Source: Ephydatia muelleri
Lineage: Eukaryota > Porifera > Demospongiae > Spongillida > Spongillidae
Length of the DNA stretch: 64,000 bases
Assembly: GCA_013339895.1 (NCBI GenBank)
Contig: JABACO010000001.1
Coordinates: forward strand, 21,938,423 to 22,002,422
Direction: 5' to 3'
Shown: piece after piece, positions 12,466 to 24,143 of the stretch
Position numbering within the stretch: position 1 is the stretch's first letter
How the letters are laid out: each line of letters opens with the position of its first letter
Made by a program: the position numbers and the translations under genes
Notes under the pieces: generated by a model
The model's database searches: none
What the model was told of the DNA's origin: nothing
What the model saw: only the letters and a program-made list of their open reading frames with translations

Positions 12466-15209
12466 TCCGCCACTGCAATACATGGTGATCATCAATGGCA
12501 TACACCCCACAATCAAATTTACATCGGAATGCAAGTAATTGCTCCTAGTTGACATCACTTTGTGGAGAAAGATGTTCCGTATAAGCATATACGCCCTCTT
12601 CTCCTGATCAGCTCTGGGCTATAGAACTTATATACGCAGACTGAGTAGTACAGAAAGTTCTACGCGACAACATCTATAGAGAACGAGCATCATCCAATGG
12701 AATGGATGTCTTTTACACTCACTGTTCACCGGAAAGAGTCTGCATGCCAACATTGTTGCATCTATAAAGTCAAAAAGTTGGCCTTATGCATGATGTCCCG
12801 AAGCTCATTGTGAAAAATAGACAGACTTCACAGAAACATTCCACAGAACAGCGAAAGGTATGTCTGATGGTTTACTGCAAACACCTCCCAATAGCTTGCA
12901 ATCTAAATGATTGTCCTTTGCTGGCAGTATAACGCGATTATATTTATTTGCGTGTCCCCTACTCTTTCTGGAGTGCCAATGACACCTTAAGCGATCTAAT
13001 GTACATTGTTACGGCGGAGTACCAAAAGCAAAGTGAGAATCAAAGCACCCTGTTGGAAGATCTGCAGCGACCTTACCTTTAGACAGAAAGATCAAACGTG
13101 ACTTTTGTGAGGACAAATGCAAGAGCTCTTCTTACAAGGGCCATCTCGGAATACAACTGACAATGTTTTAAGTTGCAGGCCACAGGCAATTGTACCATAT
13201 AAAGTAAACCTTATGCATAAAAATTGTTAAGCAATAGAAATGCAACGTTTGTGTTGAAATGTATGACTAATGAAACATTAGTAAGTACCTTACAACTCCG
13301 AGACAGACACTCCTATTCTGAATGCGTAAGAATTGCAGTGTCGAGGACATATCAGACTTACAAGACAAAAAAAGAAACATAAGTTAGGTTCCTTTTCGCT
13401 GCAACCTGAATTAAAATAACTAAGCAATATCTACCTAGCCAAAAGCAACTCAAAGTTAGGTTGGCAGAGGTCATGCCAAGATGGCTACTATAATTACTTT
13501 TTAGTACCATTTTAGAAGCATCTCTTCAGGTTTTATTGTGACGTGGATTTGCAATATAGAGGAAACAGCAGATGAAAAGTCAAGAAGCAGCAAGATATTT
13601 CAATTTTTCTGTTGTTAAAATAATTACAAAAAAAACACATGAATGGCGAAATCCTAGATACCCGTGGATAAAAAATCTCTTTCCAACCCTGGGTTAAATG
13701 TAGTATAGTGTCCAGGAATATCATGGGATGGTACAACGGAACATATGCACTTCTCATGAGCCTGTGTCCTAACAAGACTCCCACCTATAGATAATACTGC
13801 TTTTCTCACCATTAATTATAGCCACAGCTTATCTACTTTAAGTAGGAATGCACTTATACCTACTAGCGTTAATTAACATTCAATTGCAGGGCCATTGCAT
13901 TTATTCCCTGCCTCAAAAACTCCGATTGCTATCCGACAGCTCTCGTAGCAGTGCCGTCAGATTACATCAAATGTGAAAGTTACAATTGCATCTGCAGCAG
14001 CAATTGTTTCAAACTGAATGGGTTCATTTGTGACTTCTCCGTGTGTGGCCAGTACAGCAATGCAACGAACATTTGCACGACTGCTTCAGACTTGAAAGAT
14101 CAGAAAACTGCATTCCTATTGTCACTGTTTTTGTCATCCACTGGAGCTGCAAATTTCTACATTGGTCGCAATGATCTAGGTAAGCAAATGGTTAACAAAT
14201 AAACAGTGCTAATCTTCCAGAGCACCTCAAAGCACATACATACACATAAATTAATTGAATGGAAGACCACGAATGATAAAAAAACGTCTCTACTTCATTC
14301 TCAATACAGTACTTTAATTTTTAAGGTTGATAATGAGCTATATAGAAGGAATACACCAGCATGAATGAGGGCAGTCTGGTACAAATTAAATGGAATGAAA
14401 TAATGTTCTGATTGGCTTCCACAAATCTTCCAATCTGAAAAAACGTCATCCAATACAAATCATGAACTGCTCCAAGTTTTATTGAAATACAAATGTGAAC
14501 AATTATGTGACTGATTTGACATATTCGTACTCTAAAAGTAGAAAATTATAGCGTTGATTGGCCAACAAATAAAAATAGGCATAAACATGGATGGTGGGAA
14601 ATGTTGCTTATGTTAGTAAATGGAAACTAATGTCTTCTCCATTTGCAGCAATTTCTCAATTGGTGATGACAGTGGTCATGTTGGTACCTGTCGTTGTGTT
14701 TGCAATCATTTGTTGCAGGTATTTATTTTGTAACACAGGAAGAGGAGGAGGAGGTCACATGGGAGGTCTTGGTATGTCCATAAATACTATGGAATGGGTT
14801 TGCACTTACAGTTGTCTTTGTGATGAGCTGTGTTAATGTCATGGAATGGGAGGGTACTAGTATTTCACTAGTTAATGTGCTGTGATGATTGGAGCTTGCT
14901 CATACAGTGGTGCATGTATTTGCAGCTTGACGTTTCCAATATTTAATGTGATCACGTTGCAGATACGTATGCCTTCATTTTGCCTGTATCACAAGAGTCT
15001 GTTTACATAATGGTTTCCCCTTTCTTTTCTCGTAACCCTCAGATGCAATAGGCTCTGTGCTTATAATGATGATTAGTGGAGTTGTGATACTCATCATTAC
15101 TGTGATATTGGCACTGATCACCATCTCCTGGTGGATAGCAGATCTGATCGTGTTTGTGAACAACGAGAGGACTGATGGCAGTGGTTGTCCCCTCACTGCT
15201 AGTCTGTGA
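11633..15209 (+). CDS. TM2-domain-like membrane protein, copy A (four exons, 222 aa)
   Basis: Exons 11633-11721, 13890-14179, 14649-14771 and 15043-15209 have GT-AG borders and consistent phases. Layout: an N-terminal signal peptide (MAGLISIAIAVCVLNS); an ectodomain with at least eight cysteines (CLKNSDCYP, CESYNCICSSNCF, CDFSVCGQY) and N-glycosylation sites; then KTAFLLSLFLSSTGAANFYIG, which fits the first half of a TM2 domain. A second hydrophobic helix and Gly-rich loop (exon 3) follow, then a last helix ending WWIADLIVFVNNERTDG, the second half of the TM2 signature (WW..DL). Known TM2D proteins share signal peptide, Cys-rich ectodomain and C-terminal TM2 pair; their role is poorly defined. 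Exon 3 looks like an extra helix inserted between the TM2 halves. Intron 1 (2.2 kb) hosts the element at 12095-12475. Confidence 0.8.
12095..12475. mobile_element. Non-autonomous DNA element with CAG...CTG ends and 5-bp TSD
   Basis: Ends CAGGGGCGGACGCAGG and TCCGCCACTG are flanked by CAATA at 12090-12094 and 12476-12480. Unit B (28920) is unoccupied at this point. The interior is mostly G and C homopolymers, including 54 consecutive G at 12175-12228. The short CAGNGGCGGA-like end suggests a hAT relative of the 5-bp-TSD type; that class is inference. Confidence 0.75.
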
Positions 15210-15855
15210 AGCTGTAGTTGTCAAGAAGAGGGCTGAATATATTATGAGTGTATTGGTTTGGCCATTAGCATTATAAATATTTATCATGTTGACAAAAGGA
15301 ATGAAGAAACATGTATAAAAAAGGGCACTACCCATGCGTCCCCATGTCTGTTTAATTAGCAATATGCATGAATTATAATTCTCAGTACAATGAAACATAA
15401 AAGCAGCTGTTTGATATTGTGCCAGGACATGAAGCAAAAATATATATACATAAATAAAGAAATCAACTTTTTTACATTGTCTTTCATACAAAATAACTGT
15501 AGCTAGTACAGTATATTTGAATATAATGATTTGTGCATGTGTTAGCATAGTAAGCCTACTGCAAAAGCCATACTCTACGGCTAGCCCAGCTTCACCACTG
15601 GCTTGCTATACTCAGGAGTTCAAACGATACTTGTAGTATGCTTCTAATGAGCTGAAGTTTTGAATAATTATGACATGTGCATGTTTTTTTTTTACAATAA
15701 TTTTTTGGTTGTCGCGTTTACATGCAAGCATTGCCATTAAAAATTCAGAGATTAAAACACTATGCAAATTCAGCAATGTTAGTTCAGCATTATTTAAAGC
15801 ATTCTGCAAAGTCATACAGCAGTCACTACAAGAACCTAAACTATTCATTGGTCAG

Positions 15856-16113
15856 CTAATCCCAGTCATAATCCCAGACTGGACCACAGGTGACCTCGGC
15901 ACAAGGAGGGTACTCAGTTGGATCAACTGGACTAGGTGGGCTCAGGTTGGTCCACATGACCTTTCTAGCATGAACGCCAAGTGACTCCATTATTGCTATC
16001 ATGTCCAACACTCCTTCTTTATACCCATCAAACACCTCCTGCAGCATGGGTGTATGCACGTCTCGTGAGCGATAGTATCCTAATGATTTGATGAAGACGA
16101 ATACTTTGGTATC
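15856..16113 (-). pseudogene. VioB/RebD-like gene remnant, unit A (3' end only, internally deleted)
   Basis: The minus strand keeps the C-terminal codons ending VWDYDWD. At about 16040 it then jumps over some 1.4 kb to a short stretch matching the middle of the full copy (TCTCGTGAGCGATAGTATC). It breaks off at ACTTTGGTAT, the same point as unit B. No functional protein is possible. Confidence 0.85.
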
Positions 16114-16159
16114 GTAGCACGCGCGGCGCTGGCTATCGTGACGAGAGTCAGCGGACACA

Positions 16160-16960
16160 CAATTGCAACACACACACACACACACACACAAACACCATGC
16201 ATATACAATACGACAGCAAATACTTCGTAATGGAAGTATGGTGTACAATTTAGGTCGACCATATATCCGTGGAGCAGCACAAGGTTAGTGATGTGGTTGT
16301 ATCGTAATGCTCATTATTTTGAACATGCGCACAGGCTTCCTCTCCGCCCAAATTGTTAGTGAAGCTTAGTCACAAAAGAAGATACATCGTGGTGCAGAAT
16401 ATCCGGTGGAAATCGTTCGAGTTGTGTGCTACGCCGTGAATACTATATTTGTGTGTTCGTGTGTGTGAGCTTGAGCTTATATTTCCTACAGTTACGCAAG
16501 CCTACTTCATAAGAACAAGTTCAAGCTTAATTATAACAGTAAATAACGAGTTCAAGATCGCTGATGAGCAATTCAGCGTGCGTTGTTTTCGTTGATTAAA
16601 TTCTGTGAAATTCGAGCAATGGAGAAAGGTACGTGTTGTTATTCGGTGCACTTTAAACCACAGTCTATGGATATTGGAGCACGCGGTAAGAATCCATCGG
16701 TTGTGAAGGTTATGTGTTTCATTTTTTTCCCCCCCTTTTTTTCTCTTGCATTCAGGATAACCCAGGCCAAGTTGCAAACAAGAAGATGGCTTCGAAAAGT
16801 GTAGTAATTGTGTAAATTGTGTACGCTGTATCTTTTGTTAAATATTTACAAACTATTCGGAATACTGTTATGTACCAGTTAGTTCTCTACATTATAACCC
16901 GTATACTACCGTATGCCATCATATTTCCTATACGTAAATTAAAAAAAAAAAAGTTCCTAA
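16160..16960. other. Unit sequence shared with 35340-35960, no firm gene
   Basis: This stretch follows the VioB-like remnant and is conserved between units A and B. It holds a short CA repeat (16168-16191), the empty hAT target site TATACAAT (16202-16209) and a short open stretch starting ATGGAGAAAGGTACG at 16619 followed by a GTAAG donor. Splicing to the AG before GATAACCC gives an immediate stop, so I do not call a gene. Confidence 0.5.
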
Positions 16961-16966
16961 TGCCGG

Positions 16967-18038
16967 TGTCGCAGGCGATAATGACTCCCTGTAGATGACC
17001 GTTCACCGCGCTAGCGTACCGACGCACAGAATCACCGGGCTGTGTACGATCACACTATAGAGTATGCACCGCACTACAGCGGTACGCGGTAGCCAACTAG
17101 TACGAACACTCAAAGGGGGTTTATATGGGATCTATGGTAAACCGGTTCTAAACTGGTCTGGTCCCGCGCCGCGATCACATGCTGTGCAGGCAGTCATTCA
17201 GCCTCTCGTTATCACCCTGGGTTCCGGCTGTAACCGGCTTCCCTGACATTCCCGTATAAATTGACTCCCCAGTCATTGATGCCTAGGCATATTACGCCAA
17301 GGCATAATTGACTCCCCAGTCATTGACACCTAGGCATATATGACTCCCCAGTCATATGTGCCCAGGCATAATTGACTCCCCCCTGATGCAAATGACTCCT
17401 GGGAGTTATTGTAGCCTAGGCTTAATTGACTCCCGGTCAGGCATATATGACTCTCCCGTCGGTGGCGACTAGGCATATATGACGCCTGCTCGTGTATACT
17501 TGGGTGGCATCTTTACTCCCCTGTACTATATTATATAATATGTAGAAGGTAAGAACACGCTTGATTACACTTGTACTGCCAAAAAATATATATAAAAAAT
17601 AAAACAAAAATGATACATTGATCATAGATTGTGCTATTTAGAGCAACTTGAACATAACCATGTGTCAGGAATACATTTTTGCTCGATTTTCACACATCTG
17701 AAATGATACTACTGGCTACATTGATTGAATATCGATCCAGTATAGTGTTTTCTAAAATATGAAATAATTATGGTCAATTTTTTTTGCCATTGTAAACTAT
17801 GTCCTTTCCTGTGCCTTCTTGATATTCATTTCCACTTTTTGAATTATTTCGCCAATAAAAACGACTTGAAACCTTCTCAATTGTTTTATCTCTGCCTAGA
17901 TGGCACCCTAACACCCAATCCATGGACACTGAAAAGTTACTCATGAATTTTATACGTGCCTTGTGGGAGTCATTAGTACCTTAGGCGTTAATGACTGGGG
18001 GAGTAATTTATGCCTGGGAGTCAATTATGCCTCTGACA
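16967..18038. mobile_element. Ginger-like non-autonomous element (decayed)
   Basis: The left end TGTCGCAGGCGATAATGACT follows CCGG (16963-16966). The right end reads, on the minus strand, TGTCAGAGGCATAATTGACT and is followed by CCCG, a one-base-changed CCGG. Many subterminal direct and inverted copies of TTGACTCCCCAGTCAT and CCTAGGCATA fill both ends. The termini resemble the two better Ginger elements here (TGTCAC ... GTGACA, CCGG). No coding sequence seen. Confidence 0.55.
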
Positions 18039-18670
18039 CCCGCCAATCATTGCCAGGAAATGTCGTAAATACGATAATTTCTAATTCGAGGAAAGTATAC
18101 GGCATTTAATTAGATTTCGGGTAGTGGTTTACTTATTGGTAACCTATACTGGCTATACATTTCGCGCCGTGACTAGTACTGCGGTATCCTGGGATAATGA
18201 ACTGTAAATAAGTGTACTTGTAAGTAATCTGGCGTAGCATACCCTCCGCAAATAAGAGTGGGCTGTGCTACGCCCATGCAGACTAGCGTGTAAGCGTGTC
18301 TCATTTTTGCATGCAGCACCGTGGCCACGCATCAAACGTTGAAACCGTTAACTGCAAAGTAAATAAGATTTAGGCTGTATAGATTTACGGCCACACGACT
18401 CAGTCATGGACAAACTTTTGGCTTCCTTAGCAGTTCACTGTACTTGCTATGGCCAGATGCACGGAGGATCTTAAAAAATATGCACGTGTAGCACAGGGTG
18501 CACCGACCTTATGAGATCACCTATTGTGTTAACCACAGTCAGCAGGCATTTCCCTGGGAACTTTATAATACGCGTGACTACTATTGTATATCTGCAGTGT
18601 CTGTGCATGTAATTCTAGTTTATTCAATTCGTGACTTGAGACTTGTCACACACGTGATCGGTCGTTAGAT

Positions 18671-18701
18671 CATAGATTATAGAATACTTCTATAATCTAT
18701 G
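18671..18701. mobile_element. 31-bp perfect-hairpin mini-element with 7-bp TSD
   Basis: Arms CATAGATTATAG and CTATAATCTATG surround a 7-base loop. Direct repeats GTTAGAT lie at 18664-18670 and 18702-18708. The same CATAG...TATG ends and a 7-bp repeat mark the element at 46373-47178. Confidence 0.65.
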
Positions 18702-18735
18702 GTTAGATAGACTCATTCCTGCCACACATCCACCT

Positions 18736-21700
18736 TAGTCTCGTACCCAGACCCTGATTCCCGCAGCTGCGGATGGATTACATCACCGCTACGCGGAAAG
18801 AGGGTCTGGTAAAATGCCTAACCAAAGTCGTTCTGAGAGCAACCGATTTTATCAGAATGCAGAGCACCCGTGACGTCATTTATGGAGTGTAATTGATCAA
18901 TAAGTATTAAGTTAGACACGTATCGTCGTAATATGTATCGTTGCAAGCTGTGCGTGGCCCCCGTTCTTCAAAGCCAGGGCAGAAAACAACTGGCTTCATT
19001 GACGTCAGCATCTTGCGTAGCTGAATTAGTAGATTTAGCATGTGAGTCAGGGACAGCTAAAACCGAAGCGACACAGACGTATGCTTCTGGGTATTTGTGC
19101 AACAAGTGCTTCAACTCCATCGCCAAATATTCTGGCTTAAAGGAAGAGCTGTTGTCCAAGCTTTCCAAGGTTCACCACAGTAGCAGCAGCGCTAGCAGCA
19201 GCAGTGGTGCAGGCACGTCTGAAATTAGTCAAGGCACTAAACGTAAAGCTGATGCTGCTCTACAAGAAGCGAATGCTGTTAAGGTATATATTTTGCTGTT
19301 GTTAGATGAGTCTTACAGTATAGTGATGCGTGCCTGCATATCATTTAGGTTGTTGTGACGTATGATGGTTGCGAGAAAAGGTACGTCTTGTCGCCGAAAA
19401 GGGAGCGGATTGGAAAGTCATTAGGTCGCAACTTTAAGCGAGCGTTTGCACAGCATTCGTTAGAATCCCAGGAGATGGGAAAGCATCTGTTGGCTAGAAT
19501 TCATAAGATGATCCGTGTAGAGATGAAAAATGTTCTCAAAGAGTGTACAGTCACAGTTACAAATTCTGACAGAGATGTCTTTACAACACGTACTTGGGAA
19601 AGTCATTACACTGAGTTACAGCGTATAGTGCCAGTTCTGCTAGGCATCTTAGATGCTTGCATCCCAAAACACAGTTCAAGGAGACAGTGCACCCTAGCTG
19701 GCGTTATAGCTATTCTTGTCAAATCTCATGGCAGGAGTACTCTTGCTCATTTTTTCACATCATTGGTACTTTATTCAGGACATGCAGCAAAACAGGTATT
19801 TGCATGATTATGCAAAATGATCGTGATCAGGTTGTTTATTGTAATTAATATCATATAGGTGTACTCAAGGCTGCAGAAACTTGGCCTATGTCTATCCATC
19901 ACTAGTACTCTTAAACTACTTGATGTTCTAGGTACCAACCACGACCATATTGTTATGGGTTGGGTTAAAGAACTAAGCAAGCTTACAACAACCAGTCATG
20001 TGAGAACAATTTTTTTAAGAATTGGTGGAAAAGTATTATATATATTTATTTCACAGGGCTTCATAACAGGCTTACCAACAGCTCAGATGTTCAATGATTC
20101 TGTTTCAAGCACATACTCCTCTTTTGGTGTAGATTCACTAGCGGAAAATCTTTATGCATCTACTCCACCATCATCTCCATCGTTGAGTGAATACAGCTTT
20201 GTGGGAAACATTTCCCCAATCACTCCAGAAGTGTCTTGTGTTTCCAGTGATGAGAGTGATGACATCCCATCTGAACCCAATGAGTATCCCCCTCAATCAA
20301 CACCTGTTCCAGCAGGTAAGATGAAGCTTAAAAAATATTACATTTTATAAGTTTTTGTATTCCACAGGTATAGGTAATGAAGGCAATGAAGAATGGTATG
20401 GATTTAGGCTGGTAGGGGATAATGTTGACAAGAATGTCAAACCTAGGGACATGCGTCTTAACAGCCAGACCACTTCCTTGCACTATTTTCATACCTATGT
20501 TGTTAAGGACAGGATATGTTTCAGTCATTTAAGTACTGACCCCATTGAGATCGTTCAGGACAGTATTAACTTTGAAATGTTCTACCCAACTGTTGGAGAT
20601 AACACTCAGTTAGTTTCAAACTTAGAAACATTAGTAGCTAGGATGTTTGTACAACGTATTCCTGGTCTGCAAAGTTTGTCAGCTGAGGCTACACCTCACA
20701 TCAAACACCTGTACTCAAAGCAGATGGCTTTGAAATCAGAAGTGGTATGTTCCTACTTACTATTACATACATTCCTAATTTATTATTATTAATGCACAGG
20801 TGCCATTGGGAGTGATGCTAAAAAATGAAAATGTTCTAGGAGATATGATAGATATCTTAGATGGATTACACTGGTATATTCCTACGACTACAACCTCCCA
20901 GACGTTGGATGTTTGTGCAGAAGGTGGACATACAAGAGCTGTTGAAGTCAAGCTACACAATTTTAGCTACATTCCTTTGGGTGGTGATCAACTGACAATA
21001 GCGAGAATTCGGGGCAGCCAAAGTATACTTTCAAACTCAGACAATGGTGAAGAACGTCTTGAGGGGTTTGTACCTGTGATAGAAGATTGGCACACAAAGA
21101 TGTGCTTTATGGAGGTAACCTGGTTTCTTGATTATACTAGGTGTGCATAACCTGAATGGGTTGCTAATAGGGTTTGGAATCATGACATTGCACCTTTTCT
21201 GTTGATTGATGCACAGGTGATATGGAAGAGGCTGTACAGTTCTTGCTCAGGTATGGATACTGGGACTCTCTTCCAGCTAAGAAACGTCATCAACAGACGG
21301 AATGTTATTACAGACGTCAGCAAGGACCTTACTGCTTGTGAAGAGTTTATGCAGCTGGCAACTATAGCACATGTAGTGTCAGCTGCAATTCACATAGCAG
21401 GAGTCACAAACATGTCTGAACTGTCCTCAAAGATTATGTCAACTGATAAGCCTATGGCAGCTGTGAAGTCATTAGTGAAAACATTGATCAGTGAAATGGT
21501 CAGAATTGAATACATTGCTGGGACATCTGAGTCAACCTGCCCTTCAATAGACAGTGTACAGGAGTATGCTAAGGAGACACTGTCACTGGGCTTACTACTC
21601 TTAGAATTCAAAGATGGTATTCACGAGGGAGATGGAAACAAAGTCCTAAGATGTTGGAAATATTTTCTTCTTTTTTTCGCGCTACTAAGCATAAAAATTA

Positions 21701-22088
21701 CTGCATAGAAGCATTCAACCTACAGATGCAGTATTACTATATCTTGCCCAAACGGTATGCTGAACAGATGTTGTGGGGCCGCTTCATCAACAGTGAGGGT
21801 GGACCTGGACACAACATACCAGCTGACCTACACATGGAACACCTCAATAAACTACAATCTGTCATTTGGGTGCCAATAAAACTCCTCAGGCAATTATCAG
21901 AGCTGGGAAAGCCCTCGGCGCTCTAAAATATATCCTTGAAGAGTTTGACAGAGGTACTGGTGTATGGGTTACAACCAACCATACGACAAGGTCAGAAGCT
22001 GAAGATCTGAGGAAGATGGTCCTCTTTCCGCGTAGCGGTGATGTAATCCATCCGCAGCTGCGGGAATCAGGGTCTGGGTACGAGACTA
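18736..22088 (+). mobile_element. DNA transposon with long TIRs encoding a DUF6589-like protein
   Basis: Inverted repeats of about 65 bases begin TAGTCTCGTACCCAGACC and run through GATGGATTACATCACCGC at 18736-18801, mirrored at 22019-22088. Between them is a single intron-containing gene on the plus strand. Small elements with the same ends nearby have 9-bp target duplications. Around this copy CATCCACCT and GACTGAAGT do not match, and its right end abuts the start of unit B exactly, so the locus has been rearranged after or during insertion. Confidence 0.85.
18933..22020 (+). pseudogene. DUF6589-like putative transposase, seven exons, frameshifted C-terminus
   Basis: Exons 18933-19283, 19349-19795, 19859-19999, 20057-20315, 20368-20744, 20800-21114 and from 21217 join in phase with GT-AG introns of 50-100 bases. 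The N-terminus has two CxxC pairs (CKLC, CNKC), suggesting a zinc finger, and a Ser-rich linker. The core has LVGDNVDKNVKPRDMR with SLHYFHTY, then PLGGDQLTIARIRGSQ, then VPVIEDWHTKM. The invariant-looking D, D and E would suit an RNase-H-fold DDE nuclease; that role is my inference. A downstream DLHMEHLNK block is typical of the family as I recall it. A frameshift near 21670 (T run) and another near 21866 split the last exon, so this copy is probably dead. Confidence 0.75.
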
Positions 22089-22189
22089 GACTGAAGTAGA
22101 GCGATGAAAGGAACAGTCGCTAGTTTTTTTTTTTGTACGGTTTATACTTCTATTTGCAATTCTTTCGTGTCGAACAAAAATGGCGGCGT

Positions 22190-22623
22190 GGATCGAGTCT
22201 TATACACAACTAGGTATGGATCGCATCTAACTGACCGCCCCGCTTGGCGTGGACGCTATACTCTTTGGACACGACAAGCAAAGATCGAACAAAAGGTGAG
22301 TCTTGTCTGTTTTGGATCTATTATTTAATTTCACTAGCTGAACACTCTCTTACTCAATGTAAGGCCTTCATGTGAACTTCATCAGAAAAGTACAGTATGC
22401 TATTCAGCGTGCCAGAAGTTGCCTCCAAGTTAAAGTTTATTGCCTCAGCAGTCCTAAAGCCTCTTCAGTGTGCCATTTTACTGAAAAAGATGGAAATCGG
22501 ATGTTCTGTTCAATCACCGGCTGCAGAAAGGTGAGGCCATGCATAACGCAAGTGGTGCATCAGTCATGCATGCCTCTATTTTGTTTAAACAGGCTCTGTT
22601 CCAGTTCAGAGTACACTAAATAA
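22190..22623 (+). CDS. Putative 69-residue protein, three exons (unit B)
   Basis: Second copy of the gene at 10071. Exons 22190-22223, 22386-22530 and 22593-22623 keep all GT and AG borders and the same length. It ends SEYTK with TAA instead of SEYTI with TGA. Only missense changes distinguish the exons (Q to L, H-P to Q-S, C to S). Function unknown. Confidence 0.33.
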
Positions 22624-22686
22624 TATTCTTTAATGTTTGAACAACCTCAGCCATTACATCACGAGTCATATGATAATCAATGCTTG

Positions 22687-23016
22687 TGTACGCTCGGTCT
22701 CGTACAAAATGGTACTTGATCGTGCGATGCTGATCGTGGATTAATCCATGTGGATACGCTCGGTTTCGTACAAAATGGTACTTGATCGTGCGATGCTGAT
22801 CGTGGATTAATCCATGTGGGTACGCTCGGTCTCGTACAAAATGGTACTTGATCGTGCGATGCTGATCGTGGATTAATCCATGTGGGTACGCTCGGTCTCG
22901 TACAAAATGGTACTTGATCGTGCGATGCTGATCGTGGATTAATCCATGTGGGTACGCTCGGTCTCGTACAAAATGGTACTTGATCGTGCGATGCTGATCG
23001 TGGATTAATCCATGTG
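22687..23016 (+). repeat. 66-bp tandem repeat, five copies
   Basis: Units start at 22689, 22755, 22821, 22887 and 22953 with TACGCTCGGTCTCGTAC and an exact 66-base period. Unit A carries one copy (about 10574-10640). Because 66 is a multiple of three, repeat-protein-like frames stay open on the minus strand; these are artefacts. Confidence 0.93.
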
Positions 23017-23745
23017 CATCCCAATTATCACGCGGGGATCGTAAACTCATCCGGTACACTCACGATTTCGTGAGCGCTAGCAAAAGGCGCACAAAAATCG
23101 GAAGCGGGTGTTTATCACGTGCTGTCACAGCGCCCACAATCAAAGCCCTTGTCATACAACAGCTAGTGAGGCGAAGTAATTTTAATATACAAACTTCGTG
23201 TGCATTGACTATAAAGTTCAGGCCCGTAGGCTGGGGGGGGGGGGGGGGTCGGTGGGTTCGGTCGAACCCCCCCGCCCGTCCATTGGCGTCCAAGCTAGTT
23301 CCGCTTGCCCTGGTTCCGCCTGCCCAGCTTGGTCCCGCTTGCCGTAGCTGGTCCCGCTTCTTTCCGCTTACCATGAATTATTCTTCGCCAATGAATTAAT
23401 TAATTATTTTACATGCATGACGTTATACAAATGAATTAAAATTAGCGAGGTAATATAGGGCGCCCATGGCCCGTAACAAACTGCAGTCGGAGTGGCGGAT
23501 CCGGGGCACTTCAAGTACATGCCGGTATATGGTTCATTAATGATACTTTGCGAAGTATAGGTCCGGCTTGAGCGAGGCGGTCTGGGCGTCTGGCTCAAGC
23601 CGGACCTATACTTCGCAAAGTATCATTAATGAACCATATACCGGTGTCACGAAATAGATTATCCCCCGGATAATCTATTCCGGAATAGTTTATCCCCCGG
23701 ATAAATTATTCCGGAATAGTTTATCCCCCTTTGGAATAGATTATC

Positions 23746-23866
23746 CCCCCCCCCCCTCCCCGTTCCCTCTTCTTTCTCTCCCTCTCCCCCATGCCCCATC
23801 CACACCTCTCTCTCCCTTCGTCTCTCTCTCCCTTCGTCTCTCTCTCCCTTCGTCTCTTACCCTTCG

Positions 23867-23893
<27 letters not shown>
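23746..23893 (+). repeat. C run and TCTCTC simple repeat inside the Ginger left end
   Basis: A C homopolymer at about 23746 is followed by CTCTCCCTTCG units and a (TC)n run to 23893. The minus-strand Arg/Glu-rich frame across it is an artefact. Confidence 0.8.
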
Positions 23894-23899
<6 letters not shown>

Positions 23900-24143
23900 C
23901 TTATATGTATATGCGTGTGTATACTGGGTGTGCAATACGTGTGTACCACTGATATCAGAAGTAAAACATAATCTGAGGCAACATGGACTCTTATTTTGAA
24001 TTGATCTATCACACTATTCCATTAACACGTTAATTTAGTACGGCTGCACTGCTGGTGCATCGTACTTCGCTCCATGTGTGAGTTAAAGTTCTCCACATAT
24101 TTATTTTATCTGCTGCTGATGTGCATGTGACAATCAATGACTC

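Larger units (their letters stand above)
9979..18390. repeat. Duplicated unit A of the tandem array
   Basis: From GACTGAAGTAGAGCGATG at 9979 the sequence aligns with unit B from 22089 through to the shared stretch ending near AGGCTGTATAGATTTACG (A about 18390, B about 36100). Shared parts include the small three-exon gene, the TM2-like gene with its introns and the VioB-like remnant. B also shows insertions that A lacks, and the reverse. Much of the aligned sequence is over 90 percent identical by eye. Confidence 0.88.

Noticed and set aside
16619-16810. Small gene starting ATGGAGAAAGG with a GTAAG donor
   Set aside because: Splicing to the only clear acceptor gives an immediate stop, and the unit B copy offers no better frame.
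22616-23059. 147-residue repeat protein on the minus strand; also a CRISPR-like look
   Set aside because: It is the 66-bp tandem repeat, with no unique spacers, in a eukaryotic genome.
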